64,000 bases of DNA from Flavobacterium jejuense (GCF_006491595.2 NZ_VEVQ02000018.1:32370-96369); one strand, 5' to 3'; shown: positions 43,171-53,521, numbered from the stretch's first letter. Made by a program: numbers and translations. The notes: generated by a model not told the origin, from the sequence alone.

Positions 43171-45060
43171 TTATATATCTCTTAACTTGCTTAGTTTCTC
43201 TTTCCAAAGTTTTAATTCTTCTTTGTGTTTCTCAATGCTTTTCTCCACTTCTTTAATAAATGGATTTTCACCTTTTGAACTGCTACTTATGAATTGAATG
43301 TTATTTTCTAATTGTAAAATTTCATTCTGAACTTCATCAATTTTTTTTCTTAAAAAGTATTGTTCTTTTTCTAAAGAACGATTGTCTTCATTTTCTACCC
43401 ATTGATCTAATTTGGCATTAAATTTCATCATTTCGGTATCTTTTTTAGACAAGCTTAATTTTTCGAATAAAGCATCTAGAATTTTGTTGAATTTTCCTTC
43501 AATATGTCTTCTGTTAAAAGGAACTCTTCCAAGCGATTTCCAAGCTTCGATATGTTCTTTTATAGCGTCTAAATCAGTTTTATGATTACCTGTTAGTTCA
43601 AAAGATTTTAAGTTTTCTAAATAATTCTTTTTATCATCAAAAGCTTTTACTTCATCTTCATTTTCGGCATTTCTTACGGCATGCATTCTATCAAAGTAAT
43701 GATTACAAGCATCTTTAAAGTCTTTCCAGATTTTATCAGAATATTTACGAGGAACATGTCCAATTTTCTTCCAATCCTCCTGAATTTGCTTCATTATTGG
43801 AGTGGTAGCTTTAAAGTCTTCACTTTCTTTTAAAGATTCTGCTTTTTCAACTAAAGCTAGTTTCTTATTAAGATTCTCTTGTTGTTCATGCTTAATGTCT
43901 TTGTAAAAAGCATTTTTGTTTACATTGAAGTTTCTTACAGCTGTTTTAAACGCTGCCCAAGTGTCTTCTGTAACTTCAGCAGGCACTTTTCCAGCTTTAA
44001 AGAAACTCTCACGTAAAGCTTCCATTTTCTTTATTTGTGCTTGCCAACCGTTGTGCGAGTTAATGTTTTCATTTCCTAAAGCTACTATTTGAGCAATGAT
44101 TTCATTTTTCTTAGCTAAATTTTCAACTTCACGTTCTTTGGCTTGACCAAAATAAGCTTCACGCTTGTCATGAATTTGTTTGGTAATATCACTAAACTCA
44201 TTCCAAATAGCTTCTCTATATTCTCTGTCAACAGGACCGATTTCTTCTTTCCAAACACGGTGTAGTAATTGCAATTCACGGAAAGCTTTTAAGATATCAG
44301 TTTCATCTAATAAAAGTTTAGCACGCTCAATAATAGCTTGTTTTTGCTCTAAATTATTTTTAAAATCTTGATCACGAGCTTCTTTATCTAAGTGAATTAA
44401 ATCATAAAAACGTTCAATGTGGAAATGAAAATTATTCCATACAATGTTGTATTTATCTCTTGGAATCGATCCTGCTGCTTTCCATTGCTCTCTGATATCG
44501 TTTAATTTCTTAAACATATCAGCTATAGAAAGTGTTTCGTCAGTTCCGTCCACTAAATTTTTTAATTCTTCAATAATCTCGTTTCTTACCGATAAATTAC
44601 TTTTAAGATTCTTTTGTAATTGGTTGTAATGATTATTTCTATTAGTTTTATAATCATCATAAGCGGCATCAAATTTATTCTTTAATGGGAAATGATATTC
44701 AAAAGAAGCATTTTCATCGGTATTAGATTCATTAAATTCTTCACGTTTTTCATCAATTAAATGATGATACTGATTCATAAATGATTTTCTAATCTCTTCT
44801 ACATGGTCTTTAATAGCCATTACTTTGTGATTATGTACTAACTTGTCCAATTCGGCAGTTAGTTCCTCCATTGTAAGAGAATCGTAGTCCAACATAGGGA
44901 TAATATGTTTATCCTGGATAGAGTCGTCTTCGTTCTCTTCTGCATTTGAATTATCAATCTCTTCTAAAGCTGATTGACTGATTGTAATTACATTCTCCTG
45001 AGACTCTTGCTCTTTTTGTCCGTCTGCATTTTGCAGGTTATCATTCTTTTCTTCTAACAT
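43171..45060 (-). CDS. DUF349 repeat protein
   Basis: A long, charged, helical cytoplasmic protein of about 629 residues. At least five DUF349-type repeats carry the pattern W..aG.vPr(k/d).y..iW..F, for example IREQWKAAGSIPRDKYNIVW and QEDWKKIGHVPRKYSDKIWK. Function is not established. The longer reading starting 20 codons upstream is disfavoured, because those codons cover a promoter-like GAATTTTGCAC stretch and the MLEEKNDNLQNADG opening is the more natural N-terminus. An adjacent ATG one codon upstream is an alternative. Confidence 0.85.
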   Translation of the reverse strand: MLEEKNDNLQNADGQKEQESQENVITISQSALEEIDNSNAEENEDDSIQDKHIIPMLDYDSLTMEELTAELDKLVHNHKVMAIKDHVEEIRKSFMNQYHHLIDEKREEFNESNTDENASFEYHFPLKNKFDAAYDDYKTNRNNHYNQLQKNLKSNLSVRNEIIEELKNLVDGTDETLSIADMFKKLNDIREQWKAAGSIPRDKYNIVWNNFHFHIERFYDLIHLDKEARDQDFKNNLEQKQAIIERAKLLLDETDILKAFRELQLLHRVWKEEIGPVDREYREAIWNEFSDITKQIHDKREAYFGQAKEREVENLAKKNEIIAQIVALGNENINSHNGWQAQIKKMEALRESFFKAGKVPAEVTEDTWAAFKTAVRNFNVNKNAFYKDIKHEQQENLNKKLALVEKAESLKESEDFKATTPIMKQIQEDWKKIGHVPRKYSDKIWKDFKDACNHYFDRMHAVRNAENEDEVKAFDDKKNYLENLKSFELTGNHKTDLDAIKEHIEAWKSLGRVPFNRRHIEGKFNKILDALFEKLSLSKKDTEMMKFNAKLDQWVENEDNRSLEKEQYFLRKKIDEVQNEILQLENNIQFISSSSKGENPFIKEVEKSIEKHKEELKLWKEKLSKLRDI

Positions 45061-45273
45061 CATTACATGCTTAAGGTTACTAATTGCGACCGAAGATAAT
45101 AAAGGCTGTGCAAAATTCAAAGAAAAACCGTTAATTTATGTGGAACAAGGCTGTTGGTTGTTTTTGTTAGTCTTTTTTAATTGCTCTTCGAAGATTACAA
45201 AATGCTTGAAATTTTGAATTGCATTTTAAATTCAAATTGATTATTGGATATGAAAAGTAGTATAGGTTTAAAT

Positions 45274-45756
45274 TTAAACTTTATCAGTGCTTTTATACTG
45301 TCTAAGTTCATGTAATAAAAAGGGAAATAATCCTAAAATTAAACTGATTAGGAAGATAAAGTCGGTTTTTATATCAAAGTGTTTTAAAATCCTTTTTCCA
45401 TCTAAGCAAGCTGAACATTCTGCTAGTTTTAAAGCACTGTCTACATAAGTGATTAATACAGTTGAAATCAAAAAAATAAAAATACTAGTAGCACATTTTG
45501 ATACTATTTGCTTTGAATTTAGTTTTTGGATAAAAAAAAAGCACAAAGTAGTAAAAAAAGCAAAAGAATAGACAAATAAATTACTTGCAAAATGAAGGTT
45601 AAGTTTTTGAATTCTAAAACTAATTCTTTGATTAGAAAGTAATATATATAAATTGTAAATATAGTTTCTATATGTGCCTTCAAAAATAAAGGCTACGATA
45701 CAAGAACTTATAAAAATAAGTAATGCGAAAACAATTTTTTTTAAGATTTTTATCAA
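45274..45756 (-). CDS. Four-helix membrane protein, 160 aa
   Basis: Not recognised. Four hydrophobic helices are visible (about 8-28, 58-78, 88-106 and 132-150), with an extracytoplasmic loop containing the pair of cysteines in AECSACLDG. The start appears to be TTG, with no ATG before the first helix. It lies alone between the DUF349 gene and aroE on the same strand. No function can be given. Confidence 0.6.
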   Translation of the reverse strand: MIKILKKIVFALLIFISSCIVAFIFEGTYRNYIYNLYILLSNQRISFRIQKLNLHFASNLFVYSFAFFTTLCFFFIQKLNSKQIVSKCATSIFIFLISTVLITYVDSALKLAECSACLDGKRILKHFDIKTDFIFLISLILGLFPFLLHELRQYKSTDKV

Positions 45757-45807
45757 ATTATTGGATTGAAATTCTGTGCAATTTATATTTTTTACTGACT
45801 ACTAATA

Positions 45808-46569
45808 TTACCCATTCCAAATGCTCCAAGCTTTTTCTGCTTGAAAAACAAGCATTTCATATCCGTTTTTGGTTTTTGCACCTTGTTCTTTAGCTTTTCT
45901 TAAAAAAGTAGTTTCTTCAGGGTTATAAACGAGATCAAAAGCAATATGATTTTTGGTAAATAAAGAATAGTCTAAAGCAGGAGCTTCATCTATTTTTGGA
46001 TGTGTTCCTACAGGTGTAGTATTTACAATTATTTGGTATTCGTCGAATACTTCTTTAGTTAACTCTTCGTAGGATAGTTGGAATTCATTTGGATTTCTTG
46101 AGACAAAATCATATTCAATTTTCAGTTTTTTAAAAGCAAATGCAATGCCTTTACTAGCACCACCAGTTCCTAAAATAAGTGCTTTTTTATGATGGTCTTC
46201 AAGTAAAGGTTTTAATGCTTTTTTAAAACCATAATAATCTGTATTGTGACCTTTTAATTTCTTTTTTTTAGAAATTGTGATGGTGTTTACAGCTCCTATT
46301 ATTTTAGCTGTTTTTGATAATTTATCCAAATAAGGAATAATTTCTTCTTTATAAGGAATTGTTACATTTAAGCCTTTTAAACCTTTTGTTTCTGCTAAAG
46401 TTTTTGGAAAATCTTTTATAGACTTTAGATCAAAATTTAAATACTCACAGTTATCAAAATGAAGTAATTGAAACTTTTCAGAAAAGTATTTTCTTGAAAA
46501 CGAATAGCTAATGTTTTTGCCAATTAGCCCAAACTTAATCTGCTTTTTATTTTTCTTTTTTTTTGGCAT
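45808..46569 (-). CDS. aroE: Shikimate dehydrogenase
   Basis: NADPH-dependent reduction of 3-dehydroshikimate in the aromatic amino acid pathway. A 253-residue enzyme: GKNISYSFSRKYF binds substrate, NVTIPYKEEI contains the catalytic lysine, HNTDYYGFKKAL is the conserved Asp block, and GTGGASKGIAFAFKKL is the NADP Rossmann motif. The C-terminus (NGYEMLVFQAEKAW) is typical. It is translated six bases after the DUF368 gene, so they share an mRNA. Confidence 0.96.
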   Translation of the reverse strand: MPKKKKNKKQIKFGLIGKNISYSFSRKYFSEKFQLLHFDNCEYLNFDLKSIKDFPKTLAETKGLKGLNVTIPYKEEIIPYLDKLSKTAKIIGAVNTITISKKKKLKGHNTDYYGFKKALKPLLEDHHKKALILGTGGASKGIAFAFKKLKIEYDFVSRNPNEFQLSYEELTKEVFDEYQIIVNTTPVGTHPKIDEAPALDYSLFTKNHIAFDLVYNPEETTFLRKAKEQGAKTKNGYEMLVFQAEKAWSIWNG

Positions 46570-46575
46570 GCAGTA

Positions 46576-47544
46576 TTAATTTTTACCAAGTTTATTGGCA
46601 ATTTTTTCTAAACCGAAAATTAACATAAATCCGCAAACTAACATAATTATGGCTGTTAAAATTTGAGGATTTCCATTAAAATAGTTTGGTAGAATACTTT
46701 TCTCTATAAACGGAATTGTTTCACCATGACTATTAACTCTGGTTTCTAAGATTTCTTTCCAAGGCCAAATTTTATTTAATGAGCCAATCATGAACCCAAT
46801 TAGTAAAGCTAAAGTGATATTTTTATGATGAGAAAACATCCAAGTTAGTATTTTGGAAAACAATTTTAACCCTATAATTGCTCCAAGAACAAATGTCATT
46901 AATTTTAACAAAGCTTGACCAATAATTTCAAAATCCATGTTTGAAAGACCTTCTCTAAATTGATTGATGGTTCCAATTACTGTTTGGTAGGAGCCCATTA
47001 ATAATAAAATGAATGCTCCAGAAACACCTGGTAAAATCATAGCAATTATAGCTAAAAATCCTGATAAAAATAGATAAGGAAAGCTTTCTGGTGACTCTAC
47101 AGGTCTGGCAATAGTGATGTAGTAGGAAACGACTATACCAATTAGTAAAGCAAGTATAGCTTTAGCAGACCATTTACTTATTTCTTTCCAAATCAATAAG
47201 ATACTAGCTATTACTAATCCGAAAAAGAAAGACCAAACGAGAATGGGTTGGTTTTCTAAAAGATGAGTTATTAATTTTGAAAAAGTCAAAACACTTATAG
47301 CGATTCCTGTTAATAGTGCTAATAAGAAATTTCCATTGATAGCGGCCCAAGTGGCTTTCAATCCGTTTTGCTTTACACCTTTTAGTGTAGAAAAGTTAAC
47401 TTTATTAATACTATCAATTAATTCTTGATAAATTCCAGATATAAACGCAATTGTACCTCCAGAAACTCCTGGTACTACATCGGCAGCACCCATTGCAATT
47501 CCTTTTAAAGTGATTAAAAGATAATCAGGAAAAAGTTTTCTCAT
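46576..47544 (-). CDS. DUF368 membrane protein
   Basis: A 322-residue polytopic inner-membrane protein with eight or more helices. It has two copies of the family signature, ADVVPGVSGGTIAFISGIY near the start and MILPGVSGAFILLLMGSYQ near the middle, indicating an inverted duplication. DUF368 proteins have been linked to undecaprenyl phosphate recycling in other bacteria; transport of a lipid phosphate is therefore plausible. It is co-transcribed with aroE. Confidence 0.9.
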   Translation of the reverse strand: MRKLFPDYLLITLKGIAMGAADVVPGVSGGTIAFISGIYQELIDSINKVNFSTLKGVKQNGLKATWAAINGNFLLALLTGIAISVLTFSKLITHLLENQPILVWSFFFGLVIASILLIWKEISKWSAKAILALLIGIVVSYYITIARPVESPESFPYLFLSGFLAIIAMILPGVSGAFILLLMGSYQTVIGTINQFREGLSNMDFEIIGQALLKLMTFVLGAIIGLKLFSKILTWMFSHHKNITLALLIGFMIGSLNKIWPWKEILETRVNSHGETIPFIEKSILPNYFNGNPQILTAIIMLVCGFMLIFGLEKIANKLGKN

Positions 47545-47557
47545 AGTATAAAATAAG

Positions 47558-47595
47558 TGTCATTCAGAGTAAAGTGTTTTTAACTCTGAATGACA
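47558..47595. promoter_or_regulatory. 13-bp hairpin between the TPR gene and DUF368
   Basis: TGTCATTCAGAGT pairs perfectly with ACTCTGAATGACA around a 12-base loop, but no T tract follows on the minus strand. It may be a factor-dependent terminator or an mRNA-processing hairpin. Confidence 0.55.
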
Positions 47596-47614
47596 AATTT
47601 ATAAAAACTATTTG

Positions 47615-49009
47615 TTAGTTTCTGTATTTTTCAATGATGTTTTGAACTGTTTTTTTCTTCCACATATTTGGGAACTGTTCCTGAATAATAGTATGGTTAT
47701 TAAAATTAATACGTAGCCCATTGTTCAAATGAAAATTTCCTTTTCTCGTTTCTTTAGAGATATGATACAATCCTGCTAAACGATATTCTATTTCAAATTC
47801 GTCTGGGAATATTTCAGAGGCTTGTAATAAGATATCAATTGCTGTTTCATATTCACCAAGTTGTTGCAACATTTGTGACCATAAAATAAAAGTGTCTAAA
47901 TGTATGTCTCCTGATTCAAAAGCTTTTCTATAGCCTAATTCTGCTTCTTCATAAAATTGTAAACCATGATTGATAGCGGCATATCTTTTCCAATATAAAC
48001 TATTGTCAGCATCAATTCCTATAGCTTTGTTTGCGTAATAAATGGCTTTTTGAAAGTTTTTCTGACGTATATAAAAATCAGTAATAGCAATCCAAGCTTT
48101 GTCTAAAAGAGGATCTTCATGTACAGTTTTAAGATAGAATTTTAAAGCTAAATCTTTTCTACCTAATTTTTCATGACATTTTCCAACTCTTAATAAGGCA
48201 AAAGAAGTTGGATCATCAAGTTCCATAGTTATAGTATAACAATCAATAGCATCCTGATATTTTTTTAATTTTTCAAGACCTTTTGCTTTTTCAAGATAAG
48301 CACCTAAGAATGATTCGTCTATTACTGTTGCATAATCAAATGCCCAAACCGATTTTTCATAATTTTTTAAAGCATAATATTGTCTACCCAATTGATGCCA
48401 AGCTACTTCACTAAATGGCTTTTTGTCTATAAATTTTTCTAGATAAACTATAGCTTCGCTATTTTGGTCTAAAAAATCAAAACAATAAATGATATTGTAT
48501 AAGGCAGAATAATCGTCAGCGTCTTCTTCTAAACACTTAATGAAAAATTCTTTTGCTTTTTCTAATTCATCCATAAACAAGTATTCCATTCCTATCATAG
48601 AATATACATCCGCAAAATCATCAGTAAATCGTAAAGCGGTTTTTAAGGAGTCTATAGCTTTTTCATGCTGATCTCTCTTTGAAAAAATATTGGCTTGTTG
48701 AATATATATTTCTTCGTTTGTGGGCTCTATCGCATATAATTCAGTTAATAACTTTTCAGCAATATCTAATCGATCTTCATAGATTAGCATTTCAACTTGA
48801 ACTAGTCTTAAACCAGTTGACTTTGGATGTTGTTCTTGTCCTAGTTTTAATGCCTTTTTTGCTAAATTCATTCGACCAGTATCCATATAATGAAGAATAA
48901 TATCTTCAAACTCTTCAGAATCAAAGAAAAAGACCTTGTTGGTTTTTAGCATTGATTCAAACTTAGATAAGGATAAGTTGTTTTCTTCTTCTTCATGACT
49001 CAATCTCAT
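47615..49009 (-). CDS. Tetratricopeptide-repeat protein
   Basis: A protein of 464 residues from the ATG (a TTG three codons upstream is rejected). It has no signal peptide and consists of about a dozen TPR-type helix pairs across its length, such as AEKLLTELYAIEPTNEEIYI, AIDSLKTALRFTDDFADVYS and AIYYANKAIGIDADNSLYWK. The opening MRLSHEEEENNLSLSKFESM is of a form common in flavobacteria. It is probably a cytoplasmic scaffold with an unknown partner. Confidence 0.88.
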   Translation of the reverse strand: MRLSHEEEENNLSLSKFESMLKTNKVFFFDSEEFEDIILHYMDTGRMNLAKKALKLGQEQHPKSTGLRLVQVEMLIYEDRLDIAEKLLTELYAIEPTNEEIYIQQANIFSKRDQHEKAIDSLKTALRFTDDFADVYSMIGMEYLFMDELEKAKEFFIKCLEEDADDYSALYNIIYCFDFLDQNSEAIVYLEKFIDKKPFSEVAWHQLGRQYYALKNYEKSVWAFDYATVIDESFLGAYLEKAKGLEKLKKYQDAIDCYTITMELDDPTSFALLRVGKCHEKLGRKDLALKFYLKTVHEDPLLDKAWIAITDFYIRQKNFQKAIYYANKAIGIDADNSLYWKRYAAINHGLQFYEEAELGYRKAFESGDIHLDTFILWSQMLQQLGEYETAIDILLQASEIFPDEFEIEYRLAGLYHISKETRKGNFHLNNGLRINFNNHTIIQEQFPNMWKKKTVQNIIEKYRN

Positions 49010-49178
49010 AGCAATCAATTTTATGGGTTTTGTCTTAATATTAAAAGTAAGACTTTTTATGGGATAAACTAATTTTAATACGAATTGTTTTAAACAATTT
49101 AATTAACAATTTTCAATTGCAATTACAAAAAAAAACAATAGTATTTACGTTTTTAAAATAAAAAATCAATAAACGACC

Positions 49179-50369
49179 TTACTTTTTTAATTCTTGTACT
49201 TCATCTAGTACTTCAAGAATGATGCCACAACCTTTTTTAATTTCTTCTTTTGAAATAGTTAAAGGTGGAGTGATACGGATGGCTTTACCTTCAAACAATA
49301 GCCAGAATAAAATGACACCTCTTTTATGACATTCAAGAATTACTTGATTGGTTATTTCAGGACTTTCTGTCATGGCAGCAAGCATTAAACCTTTTCCTCT
49401 TATTTCCTTTATGAGTGGATGAATGAGTAATTTACGAAATAATTGCTCTTTTTCTAAGGTTTCTTCCATTAAATTGGTTTCTGTTATTTCTTGAAGAGTA
49501 GCCAAAGCAGCAGCAGCAATTACAGGATGACCACCAAAAGTAGTAATGTGACCTAATTTTGGATCATGACTTAATAAATCCATCATTGCAGCTGAAGCGG
49601 TGAAGGCACCAACAGGCATGCCGCTTGCCATTCCTTTTCCCATAACAATCACATCAGGAATCATGTTATAATTTTGGAATCCAAATAATTTTCCTGTTCT
49701 TCCAAAACCAGGTTGGATTTCATCTAAAATTAGAACAGTCCCTGTTTCATTACAGCGTTTTCTTACTTTTGATAAAAAATCATTTTCAGGTTGAATAAAA
49801 CCTGCTCCACCTTGTATGGTTTCTAATAAAATTCCTGCTGTTTTAGTGGTTATTTTTTCTAAATCTGCTTCATTGTTAAATGTAATAAAATCTACATCAG
49901 GAATTAAAGGGCGAAATATTTGTTTACGTTCTTCAAAGCCCATAACACTCATACTTCCCATTGTATTACCATGATAGGCATGGTGACATGATATTAATTG
50001 ACTTCTACCTGTTACTCTTCGTGCTAACTTTAAAGCACCTTCTATAGCTTCTGTTCCTGAGTTTACTAAATAGGTTTTATTTAATGGTTCAGGTAGGAGA
50101 GAGGCTAATAACTTACAAAATTCTGTTGCAGGTTGTTGGGCATATTCTCCATAAACCATTACGTGAGAGTATTTGTCTAGTTGTGCTTTTATGGCATCGT
50201 TTACACGCTTGTTTTGATGGCCTAAGGTATTGGCTGAGACACCAGCGACAAAGTCTAAATAAGCTTTTTTATTGGTATCATAAATATAACTTCCTTTTGC
50301 ATGAGAAATTTCCATAGCTAAAGGATGTGGTGAGGTTTGTGCTTGGTATTTAAAAAAATCTTCAATCAT
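49179..50369 (-). CDS. Class III PLP aminotransferase (ornithine/acetylornithine type)
   Basis: A 396-residue aminotransferase. YLVNSGTEAIEGALKLAR binds the PLP phosphate, HHAYHGNTMGSMSVMG and LILDEIQPGFGRTG hold the PLP Asp, and VIVMGKGMASGMPVGAF carries the Schiff-base lysine. TTFGGHPVIAAAALAT is also typical. The exact amino donor is not decided by sequence; ornithine, acetylornithine or a beta-amino acid are all possible. It is not next to arginine biosynthesis genes here; the OstA-like gene lies upstream. Confidence 0.92.
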   Translation of the reverse strand: MIEDFFKYQAQTSPHPLAMEISHAKGSYIYDTNKKAYLDFVAGVSANTLGHQNKRVNDAIKAQLDKYSHVMVYGEYAQQPATEFCKLLASLLPEPLNKTYLVNSGTEAIEGALKLARRVTGRSQLISCHHAYHGNTMGSMSVMGFEERKQIFRPLIPDVDFITFNNEADLEKITTKTAGILLETIQGGAGFIQPENDFLSKVRKRCNETGTVLILDEIQPGFGRTGKLFGFQNYNMIPDVIVMGKGMASGMPVGAFTASAAMMDLLSHDPKLGHITTFGGHPVIAAAALATLQEITETNLMEETLEKEQLFRKLLIHPLIKEIRGKGLMLAAMTESPEITNQVILECHKRGVILFWLLFEGKAIRITPPLTISKEEIKKGCGIILEVLDEVQELKK

Positions 50370-50436
50370 TTTAATTGTTGATTTAGGGAATTTGTTTTTT
50401 ATTTAAAGAAAAGCGGCAATAACTAATAACTGTTTG

Positions 50437-52146
50437 CTAATCATTTTTTTTCATTTTTTCCTTCTCCTTAGGTTTTGGATTGTTTTTATCGTACTCTAAT
50501 GTTTCTTTTAAAACTTCCATTGGAACATCTTCTTCTAAAGCTTTTTTCTTACTTTCAAGAAGTATTTTTTCATGAATTAAATTCTCTTCTTCAGTAAAAA
50601 TATCGTCTTTAGATTTGATTCGTTCGTCACCTCTCCAAATAAAACCTCTTAATTTTCTAGCGTTTTCAGGGAATTCGCTTTCTGGATAAGTGTTAGCTTC
50701 AACAGAATTGTAAGCTGTTTGAGAAGCTATTTGGTTATCTTCAAAAATAAAATTTAGTTTACTACATACTTTTTTGTCAATTCCAACTAGTTCATTTTTA
50801 TCGTTGTACATATAGTAAATAGCCTCGGTATTTTTAACTACGTCCACTTCACTTAGTTTATTGTCTTTAAATTTACCATATAAGTTTTGACCTTTAATTT
50901 GATTATAACCATTTTCACTCAAAGTATCTTTTTGAATAATAAAAGCATTGTTTAAAACCTTAAGAGAATCTAATTTTTCAGTTGTATTATTGCCAATTAA
51001 ATGCATTAAATCTCCAGTCATTTGATTGTCATTATTCCATAAAACGGGATTACCTATGAGTTGTGTTATTCCTGTTTTATTGTTAGAATGAATAGAATCA
51101 CATTTTCCACTCATATCTGTTTTAAAAAATCTTACATTGTCGAAGGCTCTAATTACTCTATCATCTGGAGGACCAGTTACTAAAATTTTCTTTCCATGCA
51201 TATACAAAGAATCGTTTTCTACCTTAGTAATCACAACGGCTCTCTTTGTTAGAATAATAGAATCTTTTTTAGTTGCAGTATTGCGATACATTTCAGCATA
51301 ATGTCCTTTTGCAACCATGTTGTTAACAGTGTCAGTGATTTTTACATTATTTATTCCTCTAGAAAAATTCTTTTTTTGGTCATAATATAGATCATCTCCT
51401 TCAATAATTTTGTTATTGTAGGTTATTTTACTGTTTTTTTGAAGTTTACCTACATCCTTATTGGTGTCATAAAATCCGTTTTCTGTATAAATTACATTGT
51501 CGTTACTTGTAATTGTAGAAGGACCAAAAACATAAGCATGACCTGAGTTTTCATAAAAATCTAAATGATTGGTTTTAATAATAGTTTTTGGATTAGTAAC
51601 TGTTACGGCTGTAGTAAATTGGTATTTCTTGGAATTTAAAAAATAACTACCAGAACGACTTTTTAAAGTATTTTCTTTATTTACTATGGTTCCATAGCTA
51701 TTATAAAAAGCAATTTGTTTTTTCTTGTCAAAGAAAATAGTGTCTGTAGTTAGAGTAGATTCAGGAGATTTTAAATTCACATCACCAGTAGCAAATGCAA
51801 ATTCGTCTTTACCGTCATATTCTGCATAGCGACTATTCATTGTTATTGAATCTCCTTGATTAATTTTTACATTCCCAAATGCTTTTACATAATTTTCGTC
51901 TGTAAAGTAGTAAGCTTTATTGCAATTTATTTTTGTGCCTTTGTGAATTACTCGAACGTTACCTGTAAAAACGGTTGCTCCAGGTATTTCATATTGATTC
52001 ATGTCAATAAAATCTGAATGTTCTATGATAATTTTATCAGATTCCTGAACAGCAATTTTGCCAGATTTTTCTGGTTTTTTATCTTGAGCATTTGCAAAAA
52101 GTCCTAATAAGGAAATGCAAAGTATTAAATAGGCAATTTTTTTCAA
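50437..52146 (-). CDS. OstA-like (LptA/LptD-type) envelope protein
   Basis: A 569-residue exported protein. A signal peptide ends near LFANAQ. A long series of beta-strand repeats (for example VFTGNVRVIHKGTKINCNKA, AFGNVKINQGDSITMNSRYA, YDGKDEFAFATGDVNLKSP) forms the OstA/LptA-like beta-jellyroll fold. A Lys/Glu-rich C-terminal tail follows. LptA-like proteins bridge lipopolysaccharide transport across the periplasm; this long Bacteroidota version probably serves the same pathway. It has its own -7 box and lies next to purA on the same strand. Confidence 0.88.
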   Translation of the reverse strand: MKKIAYLILCISLLGLFANAQDKKPEKSGKIAVQESDKIIIEHSDFIDMNQYEIPGATVFTGNVRVIHKGTKINCNKAYYFTDENYVKAFGNVKINQGDSITMNSRYAEYDGKDEFAFATGDVNLKSPESTLTTDTIFFDKKKQIAFYNSYGTIVNKENTLKSRSGSYFLNSKKYQFTTAVTVTNPKTIIKTNHLDFYENSGHAYVFGPSTITSNDNVIYTENGFYDTNKDVGKLQKNSKITYNNKIIEGDDLYYDQKKNFSRGINNVKITDTVNNMVAKGHYAEMYRNTATKKDSIILTKRAVVITKVENDSLYMHGKKILVTGPPDDRVIRAFDNVRFFKTDMSGKCDSIHSNNKTGITQLIGNPVLWNNDNQMTGDLMHLIGNNTTEKLDSLKVLNNAFIIQKDTLSENGYNQIKGQNLYGKFKDNKLSEVDVVKNTEAIYYMYNDKNELVGIDKKVCSKLNFIFEDNQIASQTAYNSVEANTYPESEFPENARKLRGFIWRGDERIKSKDDIFTEEENLIHEKILLESKKKALEEDVPMEVLKETLEYDKNNPKPKEKEKMKKND

Positions 52147-52163
52147 TCGGATTTATTTTGTGT

Positions 52164-52171
52164 CAAAAATA
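52164..52171 (-). promoter_or_regulatory. -7 box of the OstA-like gene
   Basis: The minus strand reads TATTTTTG (TAnnTTTG), 18 bases before the ATG. Confidence 0.4.
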
Positions 52172-52216
52172 AGTAAAAAGTAGAAGAAGCTATTCGTATT
52201 AAGATATTTTTATAAT

Positions 52217-52247
52217 AAAAAACGCTTTCTACAAGAAAGCGTTTTTG
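52217..52247 (-). terminator. Terminator of purA
   Basis: AAAAACGCTTTCT pairs perfectly with AGAAAGCGTTTTT (13 bp) around ACA, with T runs readable from either strand. It ends three bases before the purA stop. Confidence 0.85.
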
Positions 52248-52249
52248 TT

Positions 52250-53521
52250 TTATTTGGTTATGGTTTGTTTTCTATCAGGTCCAACAGAAATTACTTTTAT
52301 TGGAACTTCAACCTCTTTTTCAATGAATTCTATATATTTTTTTAATTCTGAAGGTAATTCTTCGTAAGAAGTCATTCCAGTTAAATCTGCTTTCCAACCT
52401 TTCATTGTTGTAAAAATTGGTTCCACATTTTCTGGTTCTATATTATAGGGTAAATGTTGAATTTCTTGTCCTTTGTATTTATAACCTGTACAGATGTCTA
52501 ATGTTTCAAAACCAGACAAAACATCTCCTTTCATCATATATAGCTGTGTTACTCCATTTACTTGAACAGCATATTTTAAGGCAACAAGATCTAACCATCC
52601 ACATCTTCTAGGACGTCCAGTAACAGCACCGAATTCGTTACCTACTTTAGCCATGGTTTGTCCTTCCTCATTGAAAAGTTCTGTTGGAAATGGACCGCTA
52701 CCCACACGTGTGGTATAAGCTTTAAAAATACCAAATACTTCTTTTACTTTATTTGGAGCAATTCCTAAGCCAGTACAAGCACCAGCAGCAGTTGTTGTTG
52801 ATGAGGTTACAAATGGATAAGTTCCAAAATCGATATCAAGCAGTGAACCTTGAGCTCCTTCTGCTAAAATAGATTTGCCTTCTTTTAGGGCTTTGTTTAA
52901 GTATTCTTCACTATCAATGAAAGTTAATTTTTTTAAACCTGCAATAGATTCAAAAAATTCTTCTTCCATTTCTTTTAAATCATATTGTAAATCTACATCA
53001 TAAAATGCAATCATAGCCTCATGTTTATCGGCTAATGCTCTATAACGCAGTTTGAAATCTTCTAACTCAATATCACCAACACGGATTCCATTTCTACCTG
53101 TTTTGTCCATGTAGGTTGGTCCGATACCTTTTAAAGTAGAACCAATTTTTGCTTTTCCTTTTGATGCTTCAGATGCAGCATCTAAAAGGCGATGCGTAGG
53201 TAAAATAAGGTGTGCCTTTCTTGAAATAAATAACTTAGATTTTATATCCATATTAAATTTTTCAAGACCTTCTAATTCTTTTTGGAAAACAACAGGGTCA
53301 ATTACAACACCATTTCCAATAATATTTATAGCGTTTTTATGAAAAATTCCAGAAGGAATAGTTCTAAGCACATGTTTAATTCCATCAAATTCTAATGTGT
53401 GTCCTGCGTTTGGACCACCTTGAAAACGAGCAATTATGTCATATTTTGAAGTTAATACATCGACGATTTTCCCCTTACCTTCGTCACCCCATTGAAGTCC
53501 TAATAATAAATCTACGGTCAT
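52250..53521 (-). CDS. purA: Adenylosuccinate synthase
   Basis: GTP-dependent conversion of IMP and aspartate to adenylosuccinate in AMP synthesis. The 423-residue enzyme has the N-terminal GLQWGDEGKGKIVD and GGPNAGHT, and GPTYMDKTGRNGIRVGD. EGAQGSLLDIDFGTYPFVTS and the GTP-binding region SVGPDRKQTI at the C-terminus complete the set. The length matches the family exactly. It is downstream of a Fur-family gene (gap 44 bases) on the same strand. Confidence 0.98.
   Translation of the reverse strand: MTVDLLLGLQWGDEGKGKIVDVLTSKYDIIARFQGGPNAGHTLEFDGIKHVLRTIPSGIFHKNAINIIGNGVVIDPVVFQKELEGLEKFNMDIKSKLFISRKAHLILPTHRLLDAASEASKGKAKIGSTLKGIGPTYMDKTGRNGIRVGDIELEDFKLRYRALADKHEAMIAFYDVDLQYDLKEMEEEFFESIAGLKKLTFIDSEEYLNKALKEGKSILAEGAQGSLLDIDFGTYPFVTSSTTTAAGACTGLGIAPNKVKEVFGIFKAYTTRVGSGPFPTELFNEEGQTMAKVGNEFGAVTGRPRRCGWLDLVALKYAVQVNGVTQLYMMKGDVLSGFETLDICTGYKYKGQEIQHLPYNIEPENVEPIFTTMKGWKADLTGMTSYEELPSELKKYIEFIEKEVEVPIKVISVGPDRKQTITK

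Noticed and set aside
45061..45120. 20-codon N-terminal extension of the DUF349 protein
   Set aside because: It overlaps a promoter-like GAATTTTGC stretch, and the internal MLEEKNDNLQ start gives the natural N-terminus.
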